64,000 nt of DNA from Leishmania infantum JPCM5 (Eukaryota; Euglenozoa; Kinetoplastea; Trypanosomatida; Trypanosomatidae). Of this stretch, positions 33,133 to 43,453 are shown in pieces; position 1 is the stretch's first letter; each line of letters begins with the position of its first letter. A program made the position numbers and the translations under genes. A model generated the notes under the pieces. That model worked only from the letters and a program-made list of their open reading frames with translations. It did not search any database and had not been told where the DNA came from. The DNA lies in NCBI RefSeq assembly GCF_000002875.2, contig NC_009411.2:558001-622000 (forward strand). The letters are read 5' to 3'.

Positions 33133-35877
33133 ATGGAGGTGGACCTCAGCCCGTTCTTCGCAGGTGCGATGTGCGCACTGGTGGACTCGAACGGTGCTGA
33201 GCTTGCCATCAGTCGTGCCTTTGCAAGTGCCGCTAACGCGTGCTACGAGGCGCACCAGCCTCAGCACTCGTGGAACCAACAGCAGCCGCAGCGCTCGCGC
33301 ACGTCGGTTACAGTGCAGCTGTGCATCAGCTCACCGCTGCTGTCGTGGACACGGCAGGCGAAGGACGTGGTGCTGCGCTGCGTCGATCGCGCCGTGACGC
33401 GCATCTTTCCCCCGCTGGACGTTCTGCAGTACATCGGCGCCGACTCCCCCGTCTTTCTCGCCGCAGATGCCAGTGCCAGCCGCGAGAAGGCGGGATCGCA
33501 TCTGTGCGTGACTTTTGCGGTTCAGCCATCTGCCGCTCTGTGGCCCTCCTGGGTGATCAAACAGCATGCGGTGGAGGGGGAGGTTGTGACAGGTGTGCAG
33601 CTTGGCGATTCAGAGACCGGAGCCGCGGCGGCTTTGCAGTGGATGCGCGATACGCTATCGGACATGGACTTGTGGAACCGAGCTCGAGCAGCGCATCAGC
33701 TCTACGACACCAGCATCGCTCTCGATGGTGTCCAGCAGCGCTCTGGCGGCATATCGGCCTCAGATACGACATCGATAGCCACGGCGGTAGCGCTTCCGTC
33801 CCGGCAGCAGGCGTGTGAGGAAAAACACACTAAGCTGCAGTGGCAGCTTGCTCGATGGCTGACAGAACTCTTCATGAACGAGGGCAGCTGGGCTCGGCTG
33901 CCAGCGTCGCCATCGACTGGTGCCCCCCGATCCGCTCAGAAACGCCCCGTTAACGCAGCGACGCGGCGTCTGTTTCAGAGTCCTTTGCGGCCATCGTTTT
34001 CGCATGTCGTGGAGGCAGCTCTCTCGGCACCGCATACAACCACACAAAACACTGCGCCCGGATCCGTCGTGCCACGTCGCCTCCTCCACGCAGATGTGCG
34101 CGGCGTGGAGTGCAACGGTTTGTTGGTCGGGCACACCTCTCGGTACGCCTACATTGCGGTGCCCTACTTCACGGCCCCAGGCGAGGCTGCAACGACAGGG
34201 GCGTCTTCGCCATCGTGCGTGTGGAGCTTCATAAGCCGTATCCCAATACCTGCAATCCTTAGCGAATCGGCTGGTAGAGACGCGGAGGGCCGCCATGGTG
34301 AGAAGGGCCGTTTGCCTCGCAAGCGGCCGCGTGCCTCTGCGTCTCATCACCCGGACATCGTGGCATCAGAGGAGGAGGAGAGCTCCTGTGCCGCCGCGGC
34401 ACGCAGCGTGCTGGCCCACTGCTTGAATGTGGAAGAGGCGATGCGTCACGACACCAACGCAGAGGCGGTATTTCGCCTCGCGGATGCTCCGTTTGTGGTG
34501 ACAGTTCGGGCCCACCGTGTCTACTGCGCGCGGGCTGATCCATCGAGGCATCCGCGCACGCACCCCGCAGCGCCGTCTTCGGACCACTTCTCCACCAAAC
34601 CCCAGCCGGCTGCATCACCATACACACTGTCGCTAGTGCTGGAGGATGCCTACGTGATGCAGGTTCGGTCAGCGCTCAGCAACACTGGTGCTGCGCCAAC
34701 CTCGTCTGCGCCCACCACCGCTCACTGGGCCACTGCTTTGTTGTGTGGGTACGACCCTCAGCAGAGTCCAGAGAACGACGGCGAAGCGGGGCATAGTGCT
34801 ACTCAGCAAGGCGTCAACGCCACCATTGCGCGCGCGCCGCACACCTTCCCCGACGTGGTAAGCGTGGTGCGCGAGAGCTGCCACCGGTTTCAGCGCTCGC
34901 ACGAGCGGTTTCGCGCTTTGTACGCTCGCTGCGTCCAGGCTTGCGACCCGAGCTCCTCCCCAGCCGCCAGCTCCACGCCAAAAGCGGTGGAAGTCGTAGC
35001 GGGCGGAGCCTCCTCCGCGACGGCACAGCAGGTGCCTACCACAGCGGCTGCGCTGGTACCCGAGGCGGCAGTCAAAACGCAGACACTCTCGCCCGCTGTC
35101 GCCTCACAGAACCTGCGCTTACTGCGCCAGGCAGAAGCGGTGTACGGCGCGTTGTCAGATTCAGTCTCTGTGCACTTTGGAAAGCTGCGTGGCGCTGCGC
35201 GTGTGCCCGTTCCCGACGTACGCACCGCTGCCGACGTGGCTCAACTGGAGGAGTGCCATAACGTCGAGTTCAAGGCGAGGGTGGGGCGCGTGACGAACGG
35301 CTCCTCAGCTGGTGCAGACTCCCACCAGCAGCGCCATCCCGTGTTAATGGATGCGGAGCGGCTTCGCAACACAATGGCCGCCATGGCAGCATGCCGTGGT
35401 GGTGTCATACTTCTCGGCGTCGCGGACGACGGTCGCATTCTCGGCCATGCAAAGCAGCTAGGTGTTGCGCGTCAGTTGCGAACGTCGGGATTCTGCCCGG
35501 CAATGGTAAAGGACACGGTGCACGTGAAGGAGCTGCGCTGGCTGAGTGCGAGCGGAGGTCTTGCCGGCGCCAGTAAGGCCGTTGCGGGTGAGAGCGGTGG
35601 CAATGGCGCATCGGTCCCAGTAAAGCCTGCCATGCCCGAGAACTGGTGGAAGAGTGGTGCCACGCCGCCAGCTCCAGGCTTGCCGAAGGCATCAGCGACG
35701 GCGAAGGCAGGAGCCTCAGCCGGTGATCAAGTGATCACCGTCGTCAGCGTCCAGAAGGGCCAGGCGCCGTTCTACGCAACGTCTAAAAACGCGCCTCCGT
35801 ATCAGCGTGGTTGTGCGAGCACAACAATGATGCCGACCATGGTGGTGGCACGCCGCATCATGAAGGAGCTCGCCTAA
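33133..35877 (+). CDS. Large protein with C-terminal Schlafen-like AlbA_2 domain, 914 aa
   Basis: Function not established. The C-terminal region (about 700-912) has the hallmarks of the Schlafen/AlbA_2 fold. EECHNVEFKARV at 706-717 gives E707-x4-E712-F-K. After a linker and helix come GGVILLGVADDGRILG (about 756-771) with Asp765/766, then strands and a closing YQRGCASTTMMPTM segment. In SLFN13-type nucleases the E-x4-E pair plus a later Asp form the metal site for tRNA/rRNA cleavage, and all three positions have candidates here. Residues 1-700 are Ala/Ser/Pro-rich with ordered patches (strands near 60-130 and 310-345) that I cannot assign. A Leu/Arg/Gln-rich helix (about 655-695) precedes the domain. 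No AAA or helicase motif is seen. Start is ATG 33133. RNA cleavage is an inference from motif conservation only. Confidence 0.75.
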   Translation: MEVDLSPFFAGAMCALVDSNGAELAISRAFASAANACYEAHQPQHSWNQQQPQRSRTSVTVQLCISSPLLSWTRQAKDVVLRCVDRAVTRIFPPLDVLQYIGADSPVFLAADASASREKAGSHLCVTFAVQPSAALWPSWVIKQHAVEGEVVTGVQLGDSETGAAAALQWMRDTLSDMDLWNRARAAHQLYDTSIALDGVQQRSGGISASDTTSIATAVALPSRQQACEEKHTKLQWQLARWLTELFMNEGSWARLPASPSTGAPRSAQKRPVNAATRRLFQSPLRPSFSHVVEAALSAPHTTTQNTAPGSVVPRRLLHADVRGVECNGLLVGHTSRYAYIAVPYFTAPGEAATTGASSPSCVWSFISRIPIPAILSESAGRDAEGRHGEKGRLPRKRPRASASHHPDIVASEEEESSCAAAARSVLAHCLNVEEAMRHDTNAEAVFRLADAPFVVTVRAHRVYCARADPSRHPRTHPAAPSSDHFSTKPQPAASPYTLSLVLEDAYVMQVRSALSNTGAAPTSSAPTTAHWATALLCGYDPQQSPENDGEAGHSATQQGVNATIARAPHTFPDVVSVVRESCHRFQRSHERFRALYARCVQACDPSSSPAASSTPKAVEVVAGGASSATAQQVPTTAAALVPEAAVKTQTLSPAVASQNLRLLRQAEAVYGALSDSVSVHFGKLRGAARVPVPDVRTAADVAQLEECHNVEFKARVGRVTNGSSAGADSHQQRHPVLMDAERLRNTMAAMAACRGGVILLGVADDGRILGHAKQLGVARQLRTSGFCPAMVKDTVHVKELRWLSASGGLAGASKAVAGESGGNGASVPVKPAMPENWWKSGATPPAPGLPKASATAKAGASAGDQVITVVSVQKGQAPFYATSKNAPPYQRGCASTTMMPTMVVARRIMKELA

Positions 35878-37311
35878 ACGAAAGAATGATGCTGCTGGGA
35901 GCTCATTGCATTGACCCTCGCAGAGGCGACAAGAAAGGAGGAAAGGAGACATGGACAAGCTGTGCGAGGGAGACACGTCGCACCGGACCTGGTGTGGAAG
36001 CAGCAGTGCCAATGCCGCTCCTGGGCGGTATCGCGCCGATTCGTGCCGAGTTCTTGTCCCTATCTCCCTGCTCTGAGCTGCCGTGCCGCTGGCGCGCACC
36101 TGCAGAAACACATGCGCATACAAACCTTCTCACCTTTTTTTTTTCGGCGCAGGCGACTCGCTAAATTTATGCGCCTGCCCACGGTGCCGTCGAAGTCCGC
36201 TTAAGGAGTCAAGCACTCAAACGTGCACCTTTACAGTTCTACACAACCCTGCACTCTGCAGAAGAAGTGCTGCCTGCTTCTCTCAGGCGAGCGCGCACTG
36301 CGTCAGACTTGCCTCCCAGGTGTGTGCACCATTGCGCGTATGCGTGCCCGTACGGCCCACGAGTGTCCCAACGTGTGTTCTGTGCCTCTTACGCTGCCCA
36401 TGCCCCTCCGAGGCCTCTTCGTACCTTTCCCTTGAGTATGCGCGTATGTGTGTTTTGGTGCTCCCCTCTTCTACCTGCCTACACCCGCCCTCCACGTTTG
36501 TGCCTCTCTGCGCGGCTCCGCCTGCGTCTCTCCATTGCTCGTGCACGGTGTGCCTGTATATTTCTGCTCGTTGTGTGTGTGCTGATTGGCCGTTTTGTGG
36601 TGGTGCGGCACGACGTTGCCAAACCATACGCACACGTGCATGTGTACACCTTCACATACGCGCATGCATTCCTCTTCCCCCCTCCCTCTCCACGGCGGTG
36701 CACTACGACAACGACTGCCTCAGCAAGCATCCATTGCTTGTCTTTCGACCGTTTTTTCCTCTTTTTCGGCTTTGAGCGCTTTTCCACCCTCTCCCCTCTC
36801 TCTGTGGGCCCCTGAAGTGACTCATCAGCTTGGCTCTTGCCGCTTGAAGTGCCGCGAAATTCTACGACGACTAGGACTGCCACCTCTGCTACACACCCAT
36901 TCTTTTTTTTATTTGCCCGCTTGCTCACTCTCGCTCTCCGACTCCGCGCTTTCCCTCCCTCCTTCCTCACCTTCCTTTGGCCTGGCTCAGCGGACTTGCT
37001 CATTTCTGTTGGCGTCGCGCGCTCTCTCCTTCTGTGCGTGTGCGCGCCCGAGCTTGCGCGCGTTCTCTTTTTTTTCCGGTACTTTCCCGTTTGCGTTCGC
37101 GACGCTCCTTCGGCATCTTGCGCTTCCATTCCCATCTGCATGTGCTGCCCTTGTACGTCTGCCATCCGCCATCCCGCTCTTACTCGGTGTCCCTCTCCGC
37201 GAAGGTTAAGCTCGCTCACGCGATCCCGAAAACCCAGCACCTTTCTTGGTGGTTATCCTTTTCCTTCTCTGCACGGCTGTTGCAACATAGAAGAGAATCG
37301 AGTCAGCGAAA
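35878..37311. other. Intergenic region
   Basis: No supportable gene; C/T-rich with several T runs. Open frames on both strands are low complexity. Confidence 0.65.
37240..37290 (+). promoter_or_regulatory. Candidate spliced-leader acceptor for VPS2
   Basis: A T/C-rich tract (37242-37270) is followed by AG at 37289-37290 (ACATAG), 21 nt before the ATG with no intervening ATG. Confidence 0.6.
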
Positions 37312-37959
37312 ATGGGCTTAACAGACCTGTTCCGCCGTGAGACGCCGCAGGAGAGGATTCGGATGTACAAACGTCAGTTGGACCGCACATGCCGCGACCT
37401 CGACCGTGAGCGCAACAAACTGAGCACGCAGGAACGCAAGATTATGATGGAAATGAAGAAGATGGCGAAACAGGACCAGGTGGACGCGGTGCGCATCATG
37501 GCCCGCGACCTTGTTCGCACGCGCAAGTACAACCAGAAGATGTACCGCATGCGCACCCAGATCCAGGGTGTGTCGCTGCGCATGCAGACAATGCAGTCCT
37601 CGGCGCAGATGGCGGACGCCATGAAGGGCGTGACCAAGGCGATGCGCTCCATGAACAAGAAGATGAACATTCCTGAGGTTCAGAAGATTATGCGTGAGTT
37701 CGAGAAGCAGAATGAGATGATGGGCATGAAGGAGGATATGATGAACGACGCCGTTGACGAAGTCATGGATGACGACGGCATGGAGGAGGAGGAGACGGAG
37801 CAGGAGATTCAGAAGGTAATGGACGAGGCGGGGCTCGAGTTCCGCACAAAGGTCGGCGTCACTGACACGGCGTTGCCACAGAAGAGCACCGAAACCCAAG
37901 GGGAGACGGATGAGGAGCTGGATGCCCGTCTGGCCGCACTGAAGGCATCCATGAAGTGA
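37312..37959 (+). CDS. VPS2: ESCRT-III subunit Vps2/CHMP2, 215 aa
   Basis: Snf7-family protein that polymerises on endosomal membranes with other ESCRT-III subunits and recruits the AAA ATPase Vps4 for multivesicular body sorting and membrane scission. Length matches the family (~220). The basic N-terminal helix starts MGLTDLFRRETPQERIRMYKR as in Vps2, followed by a long charged helical hairpin (about 20-100), Met-rich helices (about 100-150) and an acidic stretch (about 150-165). The C-terminus DEELDARLAALKASMK is a clear MIM1 motif (LxxRLxxLK) for the Vps4 MIT domain. Vps2/CHMP2 is preferred over Vps24 because of the N-terminus and the strong MIM1. The start is fixed by an acceptor 21 nt upstream. 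Full-length, with no sign of damage. Confidence 0.93.
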   Translation: MGLTDLFRRETPQERIRMYKRQLDRTCRDLDRERNKLSTQERKIMMEMKKMAKQDQVDAVRIMARDLVRTRKYNQKMYRMRTQIQGVSLRMQTMQSSAQMADAMKGVTKAMRSMNKKMNIPEVQKIMREFEKQNEMMGMKEDMMNDAVDEVMDDDGMEEEETEQEIQKVMDEAGLEFRTKVGVTDTALPQKSTETQGETDEELDARLAALKASMK

Positions 37960-39110
37960 AGCAGCAACAAGCCTCCTCACGGGAAGCTCCGTCCTGGCAC
38001 GTGTGCGCCACGCCTGGGAAATAAGAAAAGGCCTGGGGCAAGAGGAACACGTCCGCTGTCGCGCGCCGCTGCAAGCCCGCACCCCCATGCGCACACACGT
38101 CGTCCGTGTCATAAGGATGTGCTTGTGCTGCGTGTGTGTGTGCGCAGGGCCCGCCGATCCGTCTCTTGCAGTCTCAGACGCGTCTCCCCTCCGAACGCTT
38201 GCCCATCTTACACTCTTTCTGTTTAAGGAGCTGCATCTCCGCTGCAAGCACACGTTGGCACACGTAACTGTGCGCACGACCTCATGCCTTGTGCTTTCCA
38301 CCTCTTCCTCCCTGTCTGTCTCTGCGTTGCTTGCACGTCCAACGATAGCGCCATCTTTTTTTCGCCCTCTTCACCATGGCTACTTTGACACATGTTTCGT
38401 TTTGGCTGTTTGGTGGTGCGTCTCTGTGCTTCTGCTGCCGCTGCGCGTACACGCTCCTGTGCATGACACGATTTGCACCCCCTCGTGCTTTCCTTCTCTC
38501 TCCTCATCCTCTTGCCTACACGCACTCCGTATTTGCGTGTGGCTGTGCGACTCGAGCAACGAGGAAAAGACATGGCAGCGAGAGAAAAGGTGCGCTGGCA
38601 TCTTCGAGGTGACGCACAGAGACGGGATCAAGGGCTATGGAGACAGAGGGCACAGAAGCGAGACAAGCAAGAGAGAGCGAGGGACACCGCATAGCGTCTA
38701 TCATCCCTCTGAGCACTCCGCTCCCACCGTTCTCCCTCTTAACCACCTCCTTTCCTTCTCAGCTGATGGTCACCTGTGTCTGCGTCCATGTCTCTTTCAG
38801 CAGGTATGTGTGTGTTGTTGGTCTTGGTGGGGGAAGAGGGGGAGGCCGGTGAGCGCTTCTTGGATGCGTCCTTTTTCTGTGCTTCTTCGTTTGCCCATTG
38901 TTCGGTGTCGGCTCTCTTCACGCTCTCCTCACCCTCGCCCTACCCCCACCCCCCACTACCACCACCACACACCCCTCACGACCTCTGCTGCGTCGTCTCC
39001 TCCTTTTTGGTTTCGCCTGTTTCATTCGGCATTATCCTTACGGCGGTTGTTGTGGATGGGCTTCTCTTTTTGTCGCTGCCGCTCCTTCCATCTCACTGGC
39101 AAAAGCTCGC

Positions 39111-39723
39111 CCCGGATGATTGGGTGGGCACCGCAGTGCGCGGTATCCAGTGCCCAGTACTCCCCGTGCTCTCCCCCCTTGATGAGGAAGCCAGGCAGCC
39201 TCCCTCTCTCTCCATCCCCCCATTTCCCCATCCCCTGCCAAATGCCGAACCTCTTCTGGTGGTGACAGGGTCAGGCACCCGCGACGTAGGGAGGTGAGAG
39301 CGACTCACTGCTACGGATGTCGGCGGCCAGGCCCTGGATGGCGTGGCGTGGGAGCGACCTGCGACAGCGAACACGCTTGTGCCATCCATGTGCTAGGCAG
39401 AGCGTCATGGTGACTCGAACGCATCCCATCCGGCCCTCGCACTGGCCACTGGTGGTAGGCAGCCTGCGTGCCGCCCCGAGGCGGGATGCACCAAGGGTGG
39501 CGACCGGCACGGTGGGGGAGCGGCTGTGCGGCTGCCTGCGACGCGTGTGCTGAGGGCAGAGGTTTGGGGCAGAGGCCGTGCTCAGATGGCTGAGTCGGGT
39601 GCACTGCTGCAACGCGCGTGTCTACGTCTGCTCCGCACCACGCGGATGGGGCCCATGGTCGGGCCGGGGGCCGAGTGCCGCTTCGCTCAGGTCACATGGC
39701 AGAGAGTCGGCACACGTTGGTAC
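39111..39723 (+). mobile_element. SIDER2-like degenerate retroposon, copy 2
   Basis: Same element as at 31868-32501, in the same orientation and offset by 7,222 bp. Bases 39122-39723 match 31900-32501 at every position I compared except 39230. It lies in the presumed 3'UTR of VPS2, about 1.15 kb after its stop. The copies diverge abruptly after GTTGGTAC (39716-39723). Here the sequence continues GACAAGGACGCACCG, whereas copy 1 continues AAGCACATTG followed by a T run. Confidence 0.75.
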
Positions 39724-40623
39724 GACAAGGACGCACCGACGGAAGCTCGCGTTGAGGCCCTTGAGGAAACCACTTCATTTCCTCTCCGTGAGTGTGTATG
39801 CATGTATGTGTGTGCACACACATACGACGCATTCAAGTGAGTCGATCCGCCATCTCACGTTGCTGCGCTTCCCGGGGCCAATTAAAAGAGGAAGGGAGTC
39901 TGATTCGAGCAGCAGCTGCTTTATTCGGCTTTGTATGGAAGGAGGCGTGTGCGTGTGTGACGGCGCATGTGTGCGTTTAAAAGGGGCCACGAGACATGCG
40001 TATTTTCCCCTTCGTTGTACTTCCCGGATTCGCCGGTGACGCAACGGCAAGTGTTGCGGGCTCCGTAGAAGGCGAGTCGCGGCCGCCACTCCTTGTGCGT
40101 GTTAGAATTCTTTCTTCTCGCTGCTTTTGACAATGATGTGCACGCGTGTTTTCGTGTGTGCGCGTCAGACAACGGGGAGGTCGGTGGACGTATAGCAGCG
40201 TATGGGTGGAGGTGACGGGGCCACTTTAACAGCGGGCACGAGAAGGCAGAAGGCTTCTCTTCTATTTTTGACCTTCCTTCTGACAAACTGACTTCAAAGG
40301 GTAGAAACAACACGAAAAAAAAACACAGGAAAGAACCGATGATCGAACGGGGCAGCAACCGCAGCTTCACGGCGACGCCGTGGAGCTGGCCAACACTTCG
40401 TGCCTTTACGTTGTCTCCTCGTCGCTTCATTCGTGCGAGCAGGCGCCAGGTGCATCGAGTCCGTTTGAATGTTCTCTCCGTCTTTGAACGCACCTTGTCA
40501 GGAGGTGAGATGAAGTCTATCATGGCTGCTCTCGCACTCTCCCTCTTGTGTATTTGTGGATGCATTCCTGAATGTCCGTGCCTCTGTATGTTTGTGTGTG
40601 TGCGCCGCTCTAATGCTGTTGAT

Positions 40624-40652
40624 CACACACACACACACACATACACACACAC
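40624..40652. repeat. Interrupted (CA)n microsatellite
   Basis: CA dinucleotide tract with one TA interruption, in the 5' flank of the Noc1-like gene. Confidence 0.95.
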
Positions 40653-40894
40653 CTCCTCGCATCCTCCGCTGCCGCACTCCCCCCTCTTTTTTTCTTTCGT
40701 TCGCTGTTTTCGGTTGTATCTCCCTCTCTTTCCGTTTCGCCGTGTTGCCGCGTACAACAACATGGCGACCGCATAACAGCCCCTCTTCCACTGCACCCGT
40801 GCTCGTGTCACCCCGTCTGTGGTATACCCATCTTCCTCCCCGACTGAAAGGGAGACGAGCGGCCCGCCAAGCGGAAAGCACAACGGCGAGAAAC

Positions 40895-43453
40895 ATGAGC
40901 TCGTCTTCGGTGCTCGACCTCCACAAGAAGTGGTTCATGGTTCCACTGCCGCTGCGCACCTGCAGTCTGCGCGATGTGGCCACCTTCACCGTCACCAAGG
41001 AGCAGATGGACAAGTACTACCAGGAGGCGCAGTCCATCCTCGATGATGAGGGCAAGGCGGCGCAGATGGACCGCGGCCGCTGGTACAGCTCGCAGTTTAT
41101 GAGTCGCGGTACGACGTCCGATAAGATCGCCACCGCCGCGGTGAAGCTGGCAGATACAGACTTCATGTTTTACCTGGACGGGTTCACTCTGCTCTTTGAC
41201 ACGGCGCGCACAGACACGCACCACTACGAGGCGGCACTCAAGGCGCTGACGGCTGTGTGGCCAAGGCTGTTGCCGCCGCGCCCGCTGAAGCGCTTCGTTT
41301 CGCAGTACTTTGCCACACTGCCCACGGACGACGTGGCGCGCAAGACGACGCTCGTATACTGGTACCTGGAGGACTACCTGAAGCGCACCTATGCCCAGTT
41401 CCTTGCCTTGAGTGAGTCCATGCTGAAGGACCGCATTGTGCAGCGCCGCGATACGTGGCTGGACGCTGTGGGTAAGCTGCTCTGCTCCGTCGCCGAGGGC
41501 CGCAGCACTGCCATGGCGATGATGATCGACAAGCTAGGTGACCCCGTCTCCAGTGTCGCACACAAGGCGTACCATCACTTGCTGAAGCTTCTCTCCGAGT
41601 CTTCCACGCACCAGTCGATGCTGTTTACGGAGTTGGAGAAGGTCATCTTCATGAAGAACTGCCCGCTGCGGACTATGCGCTACGCCGCCAATGTCATGAA
41701 CCAGCTCGTCTTCAGCAAGGAGGAGCGTAAGCTGGCCCTCAAGTGCGTGCAGACATACCTTAGCCTCTTCCGCCAGCTTGCCCTCACCGGCAACGTCGAC
41801 TCCACAGTGACGACGGCCATCATTGTCGGGCTGCGCCGTGCTTTTCCGTACGCTGGCGTCGACCTGGCCCCGCTGGAGGAGCACCTCAACGCTCTTTTCA
41901 TTCTCGCCAATACTGGCAACTTCCAGCAGCGCGTGGCCACACTTACGCTTTTGCAGCTTCTCGCCTTCAATAAAGGCACGGCGGAGTCTTTCCTAAATCG
42001 CTGGTACCGAACCCTGTACGGACTGCTGTTGCTCTCGCCGAAGCAGATACCGCAGTCGGCGCAGCTCACCAACTTTTTTTCCCTTTTGCATAAGGCAATG
42101 CGCGCCGACAAGTCGAAGGCGCGCATTGCCGCCTTTGTTCACCGTCTGCTGCAGCGCGCCGTCTTCTTCAACGACGCCATGATATGCGCAGTGCTCTTGC
42201 TGGTCGGCGAGATGTCGCAGGCTCACCCGCACGTGCGCAAAATGCTCAAGGCGCACGCGAACCCCCTCGCCGCGCCTGCTGCGCTGGCGCAAAAGGGGAA
42301 GGCCGGAAATGGCACTGGCACCGCCAGCGCCGCCTCCTCTGGCTGCAACTACGACCCCAAGGCTCGTGAGCCGCTCTTCGCGAACGCGGCCGGTGAGTGT
42401 ATTTGGACGCTTAACATGCTCTCGCGTCACTCGCACCCGTCTGTCGTCAAGCTCTCCATACTGCTGCTCTTTGGCGAGGACATCGTCTTTGACGTGCACC
42501 CACTGGATGACATGACGCCGCTCAACTTTCTCAACATGTTCGTCGACGCCAGAGCCAACTCAAAGGACGACGACGACGCGAAGGCTGGCAACACAGCTAC
42601 GGGCATTTCCGTCTTCCACCGCGCGGCGCACAAGGCGAGTCTGCCCAGCACGTCCGACCCGTACTTCATCAACGCAAGCGCGCAGGACGTGGACGTCGCG
42701 GCGCTCTTTCTGCACAGGTACGCCGTGCAGCGTCAGCGCTTCCTCGAAGGCTTGTCGCAGGTGCGCTCCACCTGGGGCGACACAAGTGGCGAGGCCGACG
42801 TGGCGATGCGCGTCACCAACCTCGACGCGGCTCTCTTCGGCCCCTCTGGCACGCTGGCCGACCCTGTGGGAACGGCGAGCGCGGCGGCCGCATCACGCGG
42901 TACCAAGAAGGCAACAGCGGCACCAAAGCGCGCAGCAGCCAAGGACAAGGACGAGGAGGTGTCCGACGAGGGAGAGCGTGACGGGCAGGGAAGCACCGAT
43001 GGCCTGGCGGGCGACGGTGACGACGCCAGCGGTGATGACCTGGACGACTTCGACGCGGAGGCGAGTGACAACGGCCTCGAGTGGGGCCTGGATGACGAGG
43101 CAGCCTGCGACGCCGAGCTCGACGACGAGGAAGTGGAGGAGGACGATGACGAGGACGCTGAGGATGCGCTGGGCGGCAGCGCTGCCGCGGCCGCCGCCAT
43201 GGCGGACGAGGGCGCCGAGTTTGGCGAGCTCATCGAGGCGAACGCAAAGGAGATGTCAAAGAAGCGCAAGCGTGAACTGGATTGGCTCGAGGGGCGCTCG
43301 GCTGGTGGTAGTGGCGGTCGCTCCGGTTTCGGCCGTGGCCGTGGCGGTGCCGGCCGCACTCGTGGCGCCTCTCCATATGGCCGTGGGCGCCTGCGCGGCC
43401 GCGTTTCTTCCCGCGTCCAGGGTGGCGGCGGCTTCAAGCGTGGCCGCTACTAG
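40895..43453 (+). CDS. NOC1: Noc1/CEBPZ-like CBF-domain ribosome biogenesis factor, 852 aa
   Basis: Probable nucleolar factor for early 60S subunit assembly and export (Noc1/Mak21 in yeast, CEBPZ in human). Start ATG 40895 (MSSSSVLDLHKKWF) is chosen because upstream in-frame sequence is translated CA repeat and T-rich DNA. Residues ~60-430 are HEAT-like helical repeats, including DRGRWYSSQFMSRGTTSDKI and DKLGDPVSSVAHKAYHHLLKLL. The CBF region (about 375-555) carries QLTNFFSLLHKAMRADKSKARI..AFVHRLLQRA and PSVVKLSILLLFGEDIVFD. The C-terminal third is strongly acidic (about 690-770: blocks of D and E), followed by a Lys/Arg stretch and an RGG-rich tail (about 805-852: GRGRGGAGRTRG), typical of nucleolar RNA-binding proteins. 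Length is somewhat below the ~1000 residues of yeast and human proteins. Confidence 0.88.
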   Translation: MSSSSVLDLHKKWFMVPLPLRTCSLRDVATFTVTKEQMDKYYQEAQSILDDEGKAAQMDRGRWYSSQFMSRGTTSDKIATAAVKLADTDFMFYLDGFTLLFDTARTDTHHYEAALKALTAVWPRLLPPRPLKRFVSQYFATLPTDDVARKTTLVYWYLEDYLKRTYAQFLALSESMLKDRIVQRRDTWLDAVGKLLCSVAEGRSTAMAMMIDKLGDPVSSVAHKAYHHLLKLLSESSTHQSMLFTELEKVIFMKNCPLRTMRYAANVMNQLVFSKEERKLALKCVQTYLSLFRQLALTGNVDSTVTTAIIVGLRRAFPYAGVDLAPLEEHLNALFILANTGNFQQRVATLTLLQLLAFNKGTAESFLNRWYRTLYGLLLLSPKQIPQSAQLTNFFSLLHKAMRADKSKARIAAFVHRLLQRAVFFNDAMICAVLLLVGEMSQAHPHVRKMLKAHANPLAAPAALAQKGKAGNGTGTASAASSGCNYDPKAREPLFANAAGECIWTLNMLSRHSHPSVVKLSILLLFGEDIVFDVHPLDDMTPLNFLNMFVDARANSKDDDDAKAGNTATGISVFHRAAHKASLPSTSDPYFINASAQDVDVAALFLHRYAVQRQRFLEGLSQVRSTWGDTSGEADVAMRVTNLDAALFGPSGTLADPVGTASAAAASRGTKKATAAPKRAAAKDKDEEVSDEGERDGQGSTDGLAGDGDDASGDDLDDFDAEASDNGLEWGLDDEAACDAELDDEEVEEDDDEDAEDALGGSAAAAAAMADEGAEFGELIEANAKEMSKKRKRELDWLEGRSAGGSGGRSGFGRGRGGAGRTRGASPYGRGRLRGRVSSRVQGGGGFKRGRY

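Larger units (their letters stand above)
37960..40894. other. Intergenic region carrying SIDER2 copy 2
   Basis: No protein gene. Contains the SIDER2-like element 39111-39723 and a CA tract at 40624-40652. A 420-codon + frame at 38003-39265 is a C/T-rich artefact running into the SIDER2. The candidate acceptor for the next gene is AG at 40778-40779 after a T/C-rich stretch. Confidence 0.6.

Noticed and set aside
37318..38301. 327-codon minus-strand frame
   Set aside because: His/Leu-rich antisense translation of the VPS2 coding sequence.
38003..39265. 420-codon + strand frame
   Set aside because: Pyrimidine-rich intergenic translation that runs into the SIDER2 repeat.
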